Positions 18,316-27,344 of a DNA stretch of 54,589 bases are shown one piece after another. Under the pieces are notes generated by a model. That model saw only the letters and a list, made by a program, of their open reading frames with translations. It searched no databases and was not told where the DNA came from. Each line of letters begins with the position of its first letter. Within the stretch, counting starts at the first letter, position 1. Source of the DNA: Nitrospira sp. (lineage in GTDB: Bacteria > Nitrospirota > Nitrospiria > Nitrospirales > Nitrospiraceae). A program made the translations under genes and the position numbers. The stretch is taken from positions 1 through 54,589 of the forward strand of contig JAHBWT010000017.1 of assembly GCA_019636815.1 (NCBI GenBank), in the 5' to 3' direction.

Positions 18316-19470
18316 TTATACCTGGGTTAACAGTTTCCGGAAAAGCTCTTCATAGGCCAAACCCAAATGAGTGGAGAGAAATTTTTCCTGAACCATAAGA
18401 TGGCCGTTCTCGCCGAGGAACAGCTGCAGATCCCGTCTATTCAGTATATTAATCATGGCTTTGGCCAGCATATCAGGATTATCCGCCTCTACTAAAATGC
18501 CGGTTATTCCATCTTCTATGATCTCCATTGGCCCAGCCACTTTTGTAGCAATGACAGGTTTTTTACAGGCCATCGCTTCCAGAATGACAATCCCAAATGG
18601 CTCGGACCTCGATGGCAGGACAAAAACCTCACATCCTATTAAGATGTTGGTCACTTCCGGTCTCCCCTGCTTTCCACAAAACACCACTTGTTCTTGGAGA
18701 CCCAGTGAATCAGCCAACTCTTCTAATGAATTCCGTAGGGGCCCATCACCAACCAGTACCAATTTAAACGTAGGAAAGGAATTTCTAACTTGCTTAAATG
18801 CACGGAGAAGTACATCTAACCCCTTTTTTTCATTGTGCATGGCAATACAAAGAATATAGGGATCCTCAAGTATCCGTCCGCCATGATTACTTTCTGCTGC
18901 CAGTTCACCAATGTTAATTCCGTTGTAAATGACCTTTCCCTTTGATCGAAGTTCTGGAAAGATCTGTAAAAATTCACTTTGAAACCCCCGCGATGGAGCC
19001 ACGAGAACATCCGATGAATCCAAAAGAAACCTGAAAGGCAATGTATATTCCCTCTTGGGTTTACCACGGGGAAAAACATCTGCTCCATGAATTGAGGTGA
19101 CTAGGGAAAAATGACAGATACGGCGACAAAGCCCAAAATAGAAAAAGGAATCAGCCGGATAATGGATATTGACTATTTCAATGTCATGCTTTTTGATCAG
19201 TCGGATCAGCTGAAGGAGCGTAAAAGGGAACAAGGCAAAAAATGCCAACGTACTGAGAAATGGATGCACGCCAAACGGCAAACCAACTCTGAGTTGAAAT
19301 CCAGGAAATCCCCATTTTGTTGTTCGTTTCTTCTGAATGATGGCTTTGCCATTTGGATGGAAAAACAAAACCTTATGCCCCCTATCTTTCAAGCATATCG
19401 CAAGATTTCCGACGACAGAAGCCACACCACCATACTCATGATCCCACGGTACCACGATAAGAATTTTCAT
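18316..19470 (-). CDS. Family 4 glycosyltransferase
   Basis: A 384-aa GT-B glycosyltransferase. It begins MKILIVVPWDHEYGGVASVVGNLA, the classic GT4 start. The C-terminal half shows ILCIAMHNEKKGLDVLLRAF, LVGDGPLRNSLEELA and PSRSEPFGIVILEAMACKKPVIATKVAGP, with E-x7-E spacing. I chose the ATG at 19470 because the protein then starts exactly at the conserved strand; the frame is open to a TTG at 19557, but that overlaps the neighbouring gene and adds no homology. Shine-Dalgarno is weak. The nearby sequence is clearly AT-rich (18241-18300 has 19 G+C of 60), unlike the housekeeping part of the window. Confidence 0.83.
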   Translation of the reverse strand: MKILIVVPWDHEYGGVASVVGNLAICLKDRGHKVLFFHPNGKAIIQKKRTTKWGFPGFQLRVGLPFGVHPFLSTLAFFALFPFTLLQLIRLIKKHDIEIVNIHYPADSFFYFGLCRRICHFSLVTSIHGADVFPRGKPKREYTLPFRFLLDSSDVLVAPSRGFQSEFLQIFPELRSKGKVIYNGINIGELAAESNHGGRILEDPYILCIAMHNEKKGLDVLLRAFKQVRNSFPTFKLVLVGDGPLRNSLEELADSLGLQEQVVFCGKQGRPEVTNILIGCEVFVLPSRSEPFGIVILEAMACKKPVIATKVAGPMEIIEDGITGILVEADNPDMLAKAMINILNRRDLQLFLGENGHLMVQEKFLSTHLGLAYEELFRKLLTQV

Positions 19471-19547
19471 GGTATTGTCATTTACGTAAAGATTTGGGTT
19501 TACTTTAAGTAAAGAGAGGTTGGGTAATTCACGAAAATCAAAGGTAC

Positions 19548-20531
19548 TCACCAACAATCGAACGAAATTTTCTCTTTGATTTTCCTAATTTGCCGCACGA
19601 ATGAAACCGGCAATCCTATTCTGGCCAACCGCCCTGAAGCTTTCCATGCGTGCTCCTGGTATTCAATCCAATACACCTCCAATTCCTGCAGAATCTGTTC
19701 CCTCGTGTACGCAGGCAACTGTGGAGCGCGAGCAACCAAATCGGAAGCCACATCCAGGAGGGTACGTGTTGTCCGTAAACCATTTGCGGTTTTTTGCAAG
19801 GCATGTAGCCTTAACATTCCAAAAGGAATACCCGTATACTGAATTTTGGCCCCCGCCAGAAGCAGCTTGCCCCACAATTCATAGTCCATGCCATCATGCA
19901 AATTTTTATTAATGCCCCCGACTTCCAGCGCAAGCTCGAGAGGGAAAATCGTCTCTGGCTGGACCAGATGTCCGCCGGCACGCCAAACGGTTTTAATCCT
20001 GAGCAATTCCTCTAACGAATGAATTCGGCCTTGGTGCGTTTTGACCAGACGACTCTCCTTGTCAATATAAATACAAATTCCTGCATAGAGTACGTTCCCT
20101 TCAACACAATTCCTCGTTACATGGGTAATCAAAGCATCTTTACAGAGCAGATCATCGCTGTTGATCCAAGTAGCCAGTTGGCCAGAACCCCGCCGTAACC
20201 CCTTGGTAATGGCATCACTTTGTCCTGAATCTGGTTCACTCCCCCAATAGCTGAGCCAAGGAGCATATTTTTTTATGACTTCAACCGAATTATCCTTGCT
20301 TGCCCCATCGAAAATAAAATACTCCAAGTCAGGATAGCCCTGAAGTAAAATCGACCGAATCGTTTCCTCAAGAAATTGGCCCTGATTAAACGAAGGGGTC
20401 ACAATGGTGATCCGAGGCCAGGGCTGACCATTCGGCCTTTTGGCCGGCAGCGGTCCGCTTTCTTCCGTCCAAGGCCATCCACACTTGTTTTGGGGAGGAG
20501 GTGGAAGTTCCTGGAGTGTGGGGCAACGCAT
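19548..20531 (-). CDS. Family 2 glycosyltransferase
   Basis: A 327-aa GT-A enzyme. The proline-rich leader (LQELPPPPQNKCGWPWTEES) is a hallmark of a specific GT2 subgroup in EPS clusters. ITIVTPSFNQGQFLEETIRSIL, FIFDGASKDNSVEVIKKY and the DxD-like NSDDLL (around residue 125) form the nucleotide-binding core. Usually soluble or peripheral, adding one sugar to the lipid-linked repeat unit. It ends 77 bases before the GT4 gene at 18316-19470. Confidence 0.85.
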   Translation of the reverse strand: MRCPTLQELPPPPQNKCGWPWTEESGPLPAKRPNGQPWPRITIVTPSFNQGQFLEETIRSILLQGYPDLEYFIFDGASKDNSVEVIKKYAPWLSYWGSEPDSGQSDAITKGLRRGSGQLATWINSDDLLCKDALITHVTRNCVEGNVLYAGICIYIDKESRLVKTHQGRIHSLEELLRIKTVWRAGGHLVQPETIFPLELALEVGGINKNLHDGMDYELWGKLLLAGAKIQYTGIPFGMLRLHALQKTANGLRTTRTLLDVASDLVARAPQLPAYTREQILQELEVYWIEYQEHAWKASGRLARIGLPVSFVRQIRKIKEKISFDCW

Positions 20532-20602
20532 ATTTACCCTGTCGTAAAGACGAAAAGAACCCTTCTACCTACCAACGAAAAAATCAACTCGGCTCCTTAC
20601 CT

Positions 20603-20665
20603 GGCTGGCAGGTTAACTCCAGCCAATTTATTGGAGTGTGGTTTTTCATGTTTCACCCAATAAAT
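20603..20665. repeat. Two adjacent short inverted repeats in an intergenic gap
   Basis: GGCTGG (20603-20608) pairs with CCAGCC (20619-20624), and ATTTATTGG (20626-20634) pairs with CCAATAAAT (20657-20665). They fill the 188-base gap between the DUF5672 gene and the GT2 gene. They could be a processing or attenuation structure or the scar of a lost element; no T-run follows on the minus strand. Confidence 0.45.
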
Positions 20666-20719
20666 GAATTGCGAGATTGGCACATGACAGAGTTTTCCAT
20701 CCAGCAATGAGAGGTCCAC

Positions 20720-21547
20720 CTACTTCAAGAGGAAGGGCTCCCAGAATTCCCTGTCATATCTCTGCCAAGCGTGGCACCCAAATGGAAGGGTGTGATTGGT
20801 TAATTCGAAACAGTATCTTGGCACACATTCAAAACCGAACTTTAACGCCACATCGAGGGGTGCAACTGAAAAATCAGGATAATAGTGCTGGGCTCGACTC
20901 GCCCAGAACCAGTCCCCTGGCTCCTCGAACCCTGCCACTTCCCATTGAACATTGTTAAACCTTTTCAAGCGTTTCACCAAGCTCTTGGCTTTTAAGACAA
21001 AACGGTTGAGTCCGAGTTCAATCTTTAAGGCTTCTCTGTCATAAAATTCCGGATCAATCGCATAACGGTTTGACGTTAAGACCTTCAGAAAACTCCTCAC
21101 TTTAAAGAGGGCAAAACCCGTATTCCCAACTTTTCCCGCCCATCTGGAATTAGTCCCATATGGGGCATCCTTATGGGAGATCCACGGAGAGGCAATAAAA
21201 TCATACCCGGAATCACACCATTCAAGTAATTGGTCCGAAAACACCAGCGCATCAAGGTGATAGTGGAGAATATACTCATAGTCCAAAAAGGAAGTATAAA
21301 ATTCTTGAGACATCAGCATTTGAGAATGCGCCTTGGTACTTCCAAAGAATCCTTTATTCAAGTATTTCACCTTAAATTCCGGGTAATCCACATGAAGACC
21401 ATGAGGCGCAAGCATATATTTATCATAGCTACCAAGAAAATGAGTCAAATGTCGTAACGACAACTCCTCATCCGCCGTGGGGTTAAAACTCAGAGACAAG
21501 GGGACCACCACAGCAACGGTTTTTGTTGGAGATTGTGAAATCATCAT
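20720..21547 (-). CDS. DUF5672 family protein, putative glycosyltransferase
   Basis: A 275-aa soluble protein. Features expected of DUF5672 are visible: VAVVVPLSLSFNP at the N-terminus, FLDYEYILHYHLDALVFSD near 90-105 with an H-x-D-type acidic centre, GYDFIASPWI, KVGNTGFALFKVRSFL, an EEPGDWFW motif near 215, and the closing LPFGCHAWQRYDREFW. The family lies in polysaccharide clusters and has a GT-A-like layout, so it probably transfers a sugar, but no reaction has been tied to it to my knowledge. Two ATG codons (21547 and 21544) follow GGAG; the second has the better spacing. Its 5' end overlaps the tail of an acyltransferase remnant. Confidence 0.75.
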   Translation of the reverse strand: MMISQSPTKTVAVVVPLSLSFNPTADEELSLRHLTHFLGSYDKYMLAPHGLHVDYPEFKVKYLNKGFFGSTKAHSQMLMSQEFYTSFLDYEYILHYHLDALVFSDQLLEWCDSGYDFIASPWISHKDAPYGTNSRWAGKVGNTGFALFKVRSFLKVLTSNRYAIDPEFYDREALKIELGLNRFVLKAKSLVKRLKRFNNVQWEVAGFEEPGDWFWASRAQHYYPDFSVAPLDVALKFGFECVPRYCFELTNHTLPFGCHAWQRYDREFWEPFLLK

Positions 21548-21795
21548 ACACTCCGATATAGAGGCAACTCACCCTTTACCGCTAGGCATCGTTTTTCACC
21601 GACACCCATTATTCCCATGGCATCATTCCAGCCCTTGACTACCCGAGCAAAAGAACCGACGGCAATCAATCGTTCCGGTAGACTTTTGGTAACCACGCGA
21701 TTGGCCCCCACAATCGTCATTCGGCCGATAGTCACACCAGGACAAGTCACCACATTGATTCTGTATGATCCGAGGAGAGGATCAAAACCATCCCG
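21544..21795 (-). pseudogene. Truncated hexapeptide acyltransferase (C-terminal coils only)
   Basis: Only the last coils of a left-handed beta-helix acyltransferase remain: GSYRINVVTCPGVTIGRM, then IVGANRVVTKSLPERLIAVGSFARVVKGW and a tail. There is no room for the N-terminal part, because the sequence immediately upstream encodes a different protein fragment (a GT2 N-terminus). A normal family member has at least 150-200 residues. It ends overlapping the start of the DUF5672 gene. Confidence 0.7.
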
Positions 21796-21804
21796 GCTCT
21801 TTCT

Positions 21805-21924
21805 ATATTTGGCAATACCAATTCGGTGTCGTCGGATGAACAGTCATCGGAAACAATGATCTCTATATTCTTATAGGTTTGATTGACCGCACTTTGCAGC
21901 GCATGCTTGAGATAACTGTTCGCC
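21805..21924 (-). pseudogene. N-terminal fragment of a family 2 glycosyltransferase
   Basis: Minus-strand translation gives ANSYLKHALQSAVNQTYKN followed by IEIIVSDDCSSDDTE. This is the first ~40 residues of a GT2 enzyme without start codon, catalytic part or C-terminus. It lies between the acyltransferase remnant and the ABC ATPase gene and is too short to be functional. Confidence 0.65.
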
Positions 21925-21951
21925 CATTCCTTTCGTTCCGCCGCTCAACAA

Positions 21952-23286
21952 TCACCCGCGCTCGACCTGAATGCTCTCCGTATGTAACACCGTGCTCCAA
22001 TCCAAGAGCGGTCTGACCACACCTTTGAGCGCTCCGGCGAAGTCGCCACGCGCCGAGTCGCCTTCACAGGTATCTACGACGGAGAAGGCCACGATCTGAA
22101 GTTCACGGATTTGCGTCACATGTGGGTCGAGGGTTTCGATGAATGCACTCAGAAAGAACGTCCCTTCAGCGAGGTAGTTACCGGGAATCCATGCCGTGCT
22201 TCGGTAGCGACCAACCGGACGAACACGCCCTCGCCAAACAGGGTCGAAGTCAATCGAATCGAAAATACAGATGCTTTCCTCATTGTGTAACTCAAAAGAG
22301 GACATCAGCTTATAACCGGATTTGAGCACCTCGTATTCCATCTCAAGTCCGACCGGCTTTCGGATGTCAAACTTATCGGTCACCTGCTCGTCCTTGGTAC
22401 GGACTCGCACGGCTCGCAACCGAACCACCTCGCCCCTCGGGGCCTTGAGCGGATCCCGCCATTCGCGCGAGGACATGGTGCCGAGTTCCGAGTGCAGATA
22501 GGCATTGACCACCGTATGAGAGGCTCCATCATGACAGAGCTTCCCCTCATCCAATAAGATGGCTCGCCCACACAGACGCGTGACGGCCGGCAGGTTATGG
22601 CTCACAAAGAAGATGGTGCGTCCCTGATTGGCCACGCTTTCCATTTTACCCAAGCACTTCTTCTGGAAGGAGGCATCCCCGACCGCCAGCACCTCATCGA
22701 TGATCAGGATTTCAGGGTTCAAATGGGCGGCGACCGCAAACGCCAATCGCAAGGTCATGCCGCTGGAGTACCGTTTCACCGGCGTGTCGAGGAACTGTTC
22801 CACTTCGGCAAACGCGACGATCTTATCCAATTCGCGAGTGATATCGGCCCGTTTCATCCCCAAAATGGTTCCATTCAGGTAAATGTTCTCGCGCCCGGTC
22901 AGCTCGCTATGAAAACCCGTCCCTACCTCCAGAAGCGCGGCCACGCGCCCGTCAAGCTCTATCCGGCCACGGGTCGGTTCCGTGATACGCGAGAGCAATT
23001 TGAGCAAGGTGCTTTTCCCGGCGCCGTTGCGGCCGATGATGCCCACCGTTTCACCCTGTTTCACTTCGAACGACACATCCTGCAAGGCCCAGAATGTATC
23101 CGATGCCGCCATTCGCTCGGATTCACCAGAGCCGGCTTTTCTCGGCAGTGCTATATGGCCGTTTCGGCTCCAAAGAGATTTCAGGCTCGACACCAGATGA
23201 TCGCGCAAGGTGCGATGATCTTTCCGTCGAGCGCCGATTCTGTATTGTTTTGAGAGTCCCTCGATGCGGACGGCGATGTCACTCAT
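21952..23286 (-). CDS. wzt: Wzt-like ABC transporter ATPase with C-terminal carbohydrate-binding domain
   Basis: A 444-aa ATP-binding subunit of a polysaccharide exporter. Walker A is GRNGAGKST near residue 87, the signature is YSSGMTLRLAF near 168, Walker B is EILIIDEVLAVGD near 190, and SHNL is the switch histidine. After the ~260-residue ATPase comes an extra beta-rich domain of ~180 residues, the Wzt C-terminal type that recognises the end cap of the glycan chain in O9a-like systems. It is paired with the permease gene 68 bases upstream. The extra domain implies that finished chains, probably terminally modified, are exported across the inner membrane. Confidence 0.9.
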   Translation of the reverse strand: MSDIAVRIEGLSKQYRIGARRKDHRTLRDHLVSSLKSLWSRNGHIALPRKAGSGESERMAASDTFWALQDVSFEVKQGETVGIIGRNGAGKSTLLKLLSRITEPTRGRIELDGRVAALLEVGTGFHSELTGRENIYLNGTILGMKRADITRELDKIVAFAEVEQFLDTPVKRYSSGMTLRLAFAVAAHLNPEILIIDEVLAVGDASFQKKCLGKMESVANQGRTIFFVSHNLPAVTRLCGRAILLDEGKLCHDGASHTVVNAYLHSELGTMSSREWRDPLKAPRGEVVRLRAVRVRTKDEQVTDKFDIRKPVGLEMEYEVLKSGYKLMSSFELHNEESICIFDSIDFDPVWRGRVRPVGRYRSTAWIPGNYLAEGTFFLSAFIETLDPHVTQIRELQIVAFSVVDTCEGDSARGDFAGALKGVVRPLLDWSTVLHTESIQVERG

Positions 23287-23354
23287 GTTGATTTCTTAGG
23301 GTGATTGTTCATTCTATTGCCTCAGGAGAGCGACCGTACGTTCCACCTTCCCAT

Positions 23355-24242
23355 TTACACGATATCGGCAAACTGTCGTTCCATCTGCCTGAAATACACC
23401 AGACCTGCCGTTATCACGGCGAATAGCACGACGATGCTCTCCACCATCACCACCGGGTCCGGAGCGGCCCGTCCCAGCAACGCCCATCGAAACCCCTCAA
23501 TCACGCCGACCATTGGATTGAGGCCATAGAGCCATCTCCACTGCTCCGGCACGAGGCTAACCGGATACACAATCGGCGTCAGATACATCCATATTTGAAT
23601 GACAAACGGGATGGTATGGCCGACGTCCCGATACTTGGCATGCAACGCCGACGTAAAGAGGCATAATCCCAGTGCCGTGAGCATCGCGAGAAGAATAAAT
23701 GCCGGTAATGTGACCACCTTCCAGGTGAGCGGAATCCCCGCGTAGATGAGCAGGCCGAACAACAGGATCATAGCCAAGGCAAAGTCGACCAGCGGCGATA
23801 AGACCGTCGCGAGGGGAAGCCACAATCGCGGGAAATAAATCTTTCTGACCATGTTGGCATTCGCCACCACGCTTTCTCCCGCGCGACTCACGGCTTGGGA
23901 GAAATAGATCCAAGGGAGGAGGCCCGTCATGGAAAATGCAGGATACCAAATCCCATCCGAAGGCATTTTGGCCATTTTCCCGAATACCACGGTAAAGATC
24001 AGCATCATCATCAACGGTTGCAGCAGCACCCATGCCACGCCGATCGCGGTTTGTTTGTATCGTACGGTGATATCCCGCCAGACCAGAATATACCCTAACT
24101 CTCGATACTCCCAGAGGGCAGACCAGCCGATATCGAACAGATTCCTTCGTCTTTCGATGATCAATTTCCGTCTCGGTGGATTTATAGACTCTTTTGCTTG
24201 AGCGTGTGCCCCAATGGCTTGACGCATATCCCCTAGTCCCAT
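23355..24242 (-). CDS. wzm: Wzm-like ABC transporter permease for polysaccharide export
   Basis: A 295-aa inner-membrane permease (ABC2 type) with six predicted membrane segments. ELGYILVWRDITVRYKQTAIGVAWVLLQPL is the typical amphipathic N-terminus plus first segment, and LNPMVGVIEGFRWALLG the conserved C-terminal block of the KpsM/Wzm family. Start: the ATG at 24242 is preceded by GGAG 7 bases upstream and overlaps the stop of the barrel gene by 10 bases, so the two are translationally coupled. It works with the ATPase coded next. Confidence 0.92.
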   Translation of the reverse strand: MGLGDMRQAIGAHAQAKESINPPRRKLIIERRRNLFDIGWSALWEYRELGYILVWRDITVRYKQTAIGVAWVLLQPLMMMLIFTVVFGKMAKMPSDGIWYPAFSMTGLLPWIYFSQAVSRAGESVVANANMVRKIYFPRLWLPLATVLSPLVDFALAMILLFGLLIYAGIPLTWKVVTLPAFILLAMLTALGLCLFTSALHAKYRDVGHTIPFVIQIWMYLTPIVYPVSLVPEQWRWLYGLNPMVGVIEGFRWALLGRAAPDPVVMVESIVVLFAVITAGLVYFRQMERQFADIV

Positions 24243-25651
24243 AATTCCACTCCCAATGGGTCCAATGCTATCGAGAGCATAAGCCCCACTTGATGACGCG
24301 ATACCTGGTATTGAAGTTCCGGACGATCCACATCGACGTTCATGAAGAGATACGTGATATCGGCGGTCATGATTCTCGTCACCTTATAACTCAGCCTCGA
24401 GGACGCGACAAACGTCTTAATCGTGGCATCCGCGGTGCTGGGGAACAGTTCGTTATAGGCATATGCGACAGTCCCATTAGCCGTGAGTCGCTCATAGACT
24501 CGGTGGCTGATTCCCACCCGCGCAACGTGGCTGATCATCGCTCCCCCCTGCAAAAAGCTGAGAGGTCTGCCTTCCCGTGAAAGAGTCAGCATGACGACCG
24601 TGTCTCGTTCAGGTTTAGTGCTCACCTGAACAGAACCCGAGGGAAATGTCCGTCCGACAGGTTCGGCAAATGTGAGCCCTCCCTGGACTTTGAGGTGCCA
24701 CTCCTGGAACTCCTTGGTATAGTCCCCTGCCAACGATATCAGGCTGGTACTGAACGTCCTGCCACCGGTAGACCGCGACTGGGTTAAGAATGTCTGCCGA
24801 TATAGGGCCGCGACACTGTCGGTTCGCGTCAGTTGATATCGAGGTCCTCCGAACCAGGTGTGAGTCAACGTGTTGAACAATGCCGTCGTCGTTGCGAGAC
24901 CTTCTTCTCTCTGAATTCTACCGTAGTGCCGAAGGCCGAACCAATAGCCTCCTTCAAGAGCAAGGTCTCGGGACAGGGGATATTTGCCTTCAATCTTCGT
25001 TGTGTTGATGATTTGGTTCGACCGAAATACCTGGACACCACCTTGCAGAAAGGTATCGTCCCCTTGGAGGATATTCCTTACCCCCCCCATAAATGCAGGA
25101 GGATCGGGGGAATATCGCAACGACTCGACGACGCGCAAACTTGCTCCCCTGACATATTGATCAACCCATCGATCCAAGCCAATGGAGCCATTGAGCCTCA
25201 TCTGGAAAAAATTCGCATTTGTATTGTGCACATAGGCACTAAAGTTTCCTCCCGCATCAACGGACGCTTCGACGTTTCGAGTGTCGTATAACACCCTTGC
25301 GCCTCCGCCTATGCTCGTCTCAAAATCATCGAGCTGCGTACCTGGCGCTAGAAGTTGTGCCGGTATATTAAATATGTTGGAATCGTATCGTCCCATCATG
25401 GCAGCAAAGGGGACAATTTTCGTTTCCGCGCAGACCGACGCGGGCTGCATGGCCCCGTACACAAGCCCGGCCAGGGCTGCGACCCAAACCACTGTTCTGA
25501 TCTCAGCATACTTATCAATCCACAATGGAATCACCAAACTCCCTGTTCTGAAAATAGGCCTGAGGCTAGAGGCCATGGGCCAGAGGTCGGAGCCTTCTTC
25601 CCCCCTTGCCAAATCGTCATGTTCATGCTGCATGGTGGGCCGAAGGCCCAT
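24233..25651 (-). CDS. Outer-membrane beta-barrel protein of the polysaccharide export block
   Basis: A 472-aa exported protein. A hydrophobic signal segment (TVVWVAALAGLVYGAMQPASVCA) ends near residue 75 and the mature part is all alternating polar/aromatic strands such as YVRGASLRVVESLRYSP, LALEGGYWFGLRHYG and RLSYKVTRIMTADITYLF, as in transmembrane barrels of about 400 residues. It ends on a buried-type strand. It resembles the uncharacterised barrel proteins that accompany EPS loci and could provide the outer-membrane pore next to the Wza-like proteins. The exact start is uncertain: the first ATG lies inside a small GC-rich hairpin, and an in-frame GTG about 40 codons downstream has AGGGAG in front and would give a more usual signal peptide. 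Confidence 0.75.
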   Translation of the reverse strand: MGLRPTMQHEHDDLARGEEGSDLWPMASSLRPIFRTGSLVIPLWIDKYAEIRTVVWVAALAGLVYGAMQPASVCAETKIVPFAAMMGRYDSNIFNIPAQLLAPGTQLDDFETSIGGGARVLYDTRNVEASVDAGGNFSAYVHNTNANFFQMRLNGSIGLDRWVDQYVRGASLRVVESLRYSPDPPAFMGGVRNILQGDDTFLQGGVQVFRSNQIINTTKIEGKYPLSRDLALEGGYWFGLRHYGRIQREEGLATTTALFNTLTHTWFGGPRYQLTRTDSVAALYRQTFLTQSRSTGGRTFSTSLISLAGDYTKEFQEWHLKVQGGLTFAEPVGRTFPSGSVQVSTKPERDTVVMLTLSREGRPLSFLQGGAMISHVARVGISHRVYERLTANGTVAYAYNELFPSTADATIKTFVASSRLSYKVTRIMTADITYLFMNVDVDRPELQYQVSRHQVGLMLSIALDPLGVELWD

Positions 25652-25779
25652 GGGGACTTTTCCGGAAATCGCAGCACACGGCTAACGACGGCCTCAAACC
25701 GATCCGAACACCTCCCGCATGCATGAATATGTGAGAAACCAGATCCAGCGGTGTATCAGACTTTTTATATGACTCTTTG

Positions 25780-26442
25780 TCACGGTACGACGAGCGTGTC
25801 ACCGGAGTTCAACACGATGTTACCCGGCTCGCCGCGACCGCGGACAAGGTCATCATACCGCAGAGGAATGTGGATCTCCTGGCGTTTATGGCCGGGGCTT
25901 TCGATCACTCGCACGACCTGCAACCTATTCTTACTCGCATAGTTTGTGAAACCTCCGGCCATGGAAATAGCTTGGAGCACCGTCACGTAAGACTTGAGCT
26001 GGTACTTACCCGGCTTCACGACTTCTCCTAGGACGAATACGGAATAACTGTTGAGCTCTTTGACGTTTACCGAAACCGAAGGATTCTGGATGTACCCCTT
26101 CAGTCGCTCCGTGATCTGAGCAGCAAGTGCCTCGGCCGTGAGTCCCGCCGCCTGAACGTCTCCGATGATCGGCATTGAAACGTATCCGTCCGGCCGGATC
26201 AAGGTGATTCGTGACAGATCCGGGTTCTTCCACACATTGATCTCGATCTGATCCTCGGAGCCAAGCAGAAATTCGGTAGGAATATCGGACGCCTTATACT
26301 CTCTCGACGTCACTGGTCCAAGGCATCCGGCTTGGGCAACAGCCATGCACAGGAAGAGCCCGACAAACAGAGCCCTCAACCACGATAGACGAGGCATTCT
26401 TACACAGAGCGCGTCGTTGTCCACCGCCATCCTTTCCGGCAT
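25780..26442 (-). CDS. Polysaccharide export lipoprotein (Wza/OPX family, copy 2)
   Basis: A 220-aa outer-membrane polysaccharide export protein. The signal region (LRALFVGLFLCMAVAQAGC) ends in a lipobox Cys. The Poly_export domain starts at FLLGSEDQIEINVWKNPDLS and contains RPDGYVSMPIIGDVQAAG; the SLBB-type domain is VFVLGEVVKPGKYQL...TVLQAISMAGGFTNYASKNRL. It lacks the extra C-terminal helix of E. coli Wza, which may be why a separate barrel gene follows. Its ATG is 4 bases after the stop of copy 1, so the two are translationally coupled tandem paralogues. Confidence 0.9.
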   Translation of the reverse strand: MPERMAVDNDALCVRMPRLSWLRALFVGLFLCMAVAQAGCLGPVTSREYKASDIPTEFLLGSEDQIEINVWKNPDLSRITLIRPDGYVSMPIIGDVQAAGLTAEALAAQITERLKGYIQNPSVSVNVKELNSYSVFVLGEVVKPGKYQLKSYVTVLQAISMAGGFTNYASKNRLQVVRVIESPGHKRQEIHIPLRYDDLVRGRGEPGNIVLNSGDTLVVP

Positions 26443-26445
26443 TCC

Positions 26446-27192
26446 CTATCGACCTGGGAAAACCACCATTGACTCACTCGGCACAACAAGTGTATCACCG
26501 GGCTTAAGCTCGAAATTATCGCTGATTCCGCTGCGGAGCACGATATCATCATAGCTGGCCGTGAATCGTTTCATCCCAGGAGCCGTTTCAATAAAGCGAA
26601 AAATAACGATCTGGTTTCTTGCCGCAGTCTCCTTGAATCCACCGGCCATGGTAATCCCCTGCAAGAGCGTCGTTTTGCTTTTCAACGGATACTTCCCAGG
26701 ATTGGCGACCTCGCCGAGCAAAAAGATATTTGAGCTGTTGACCTGATTCAAACTGATGGCGACGACAGGGTTTTGAACGTACTCTTTGAATTTTACGGTC
26801 ATCTCATCGGCTAATTGTGTGGGTGTCTTCCCTACCGCCACAATGTCTCGAATGATCGGCATCGAAATCCGGCCATCCGGCCGAACCTGCACTTGCTTGG
26901 ACAGGTCTGGATTCCTCCACACGGTAATGTCCAATACGTCCTCAGCGCCAATTACGTACTCGCTGCTGACCGCGTTTGAGGGCTTCTCGAGCAGTGGCAC
27001 GGCCCCGGTCGGCTCCTTGCTCACCTGTGCCGCCACTTTGTCCCCTTGGTTTGCAGCAAGAAAGGAGGACGTTGTGTCAGTCCCTGGCTTTCCCTGCACT
27101 CCTAGCGGAACAGCGCGAGTTTCGCACCATCCTGACTCTGCACTGACCCCCATCCAGAATAAGACCGCAAAGAGATAGAGGGTGTATTTCAT
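26446..27192 (-). CDS. Polysaccharide export protein (Wza/OPX family, copy 1)
   Basis: A 248-aa exported paralogue of the gene at 25780-26442. The signal peptide is MKYTLYLFAVLFWMGVSAESGWC, with a Cys near the cleavage point but no clean lipobox. After a ~50-residue low-complexity linker come YVIGAEDVLDITVWRNPDLS, RPDGRISMPIIRDIVAVG and the SLBB block IFLLGEVANPGKYPLKSKTT. The ATG at 27192 has AAGGAG 9 bases upstream; the open frame to 27276 adds 28 implausible residues. No polysaccharide co-polymerase (Wzc or KpsE type) is found near it, which is unusual for an OPX protein. Confidence 0.9.
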   Translation of the reverse strand: MKYTLYLFAVLFWMGVSAESGWCETRAVPLGVQGKPGTDTTSSFLAANQGDKVAAQVSKEPTGAVPLLEKPSNAVSSEYVIGAEDVLDITVWRNPDLSKQVQVRPDGRISMPIIRDIVAVGKTPTQLADEMTVKFKEYVQNPVVAISLNQVNSSNIFLLGEVANPGKYPLKSKTTLLQGITMAGGFKETAARNQIVIFRFIETAPGMKRFTASYDDIVLRSGISDNFELKPGDTLVVPSESMVVFPGR

Positions 27193-27344
27193 AACTCTTG
27201 GCTCCTTCTCTCGTTGAGACACCCCCAACGTCAGCACTGTGACCCTACTTACATTTTCCATTTCCATCTGAATCAATATTGCTCCAAACCTAACGCTCCC
27301 GGATTCACGACTCCAGAGACACGTCTTGCTGTTCTATCCAGATG

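Noticed and set aside
25640-25654. Small GC-rich hairpin at the first ATG of the barrel gene as a terminator
   Set aside because: A six-base stem with a three-base loop and no T-run on the transcribed strand; more likely a chance feature of an uncertain start region.
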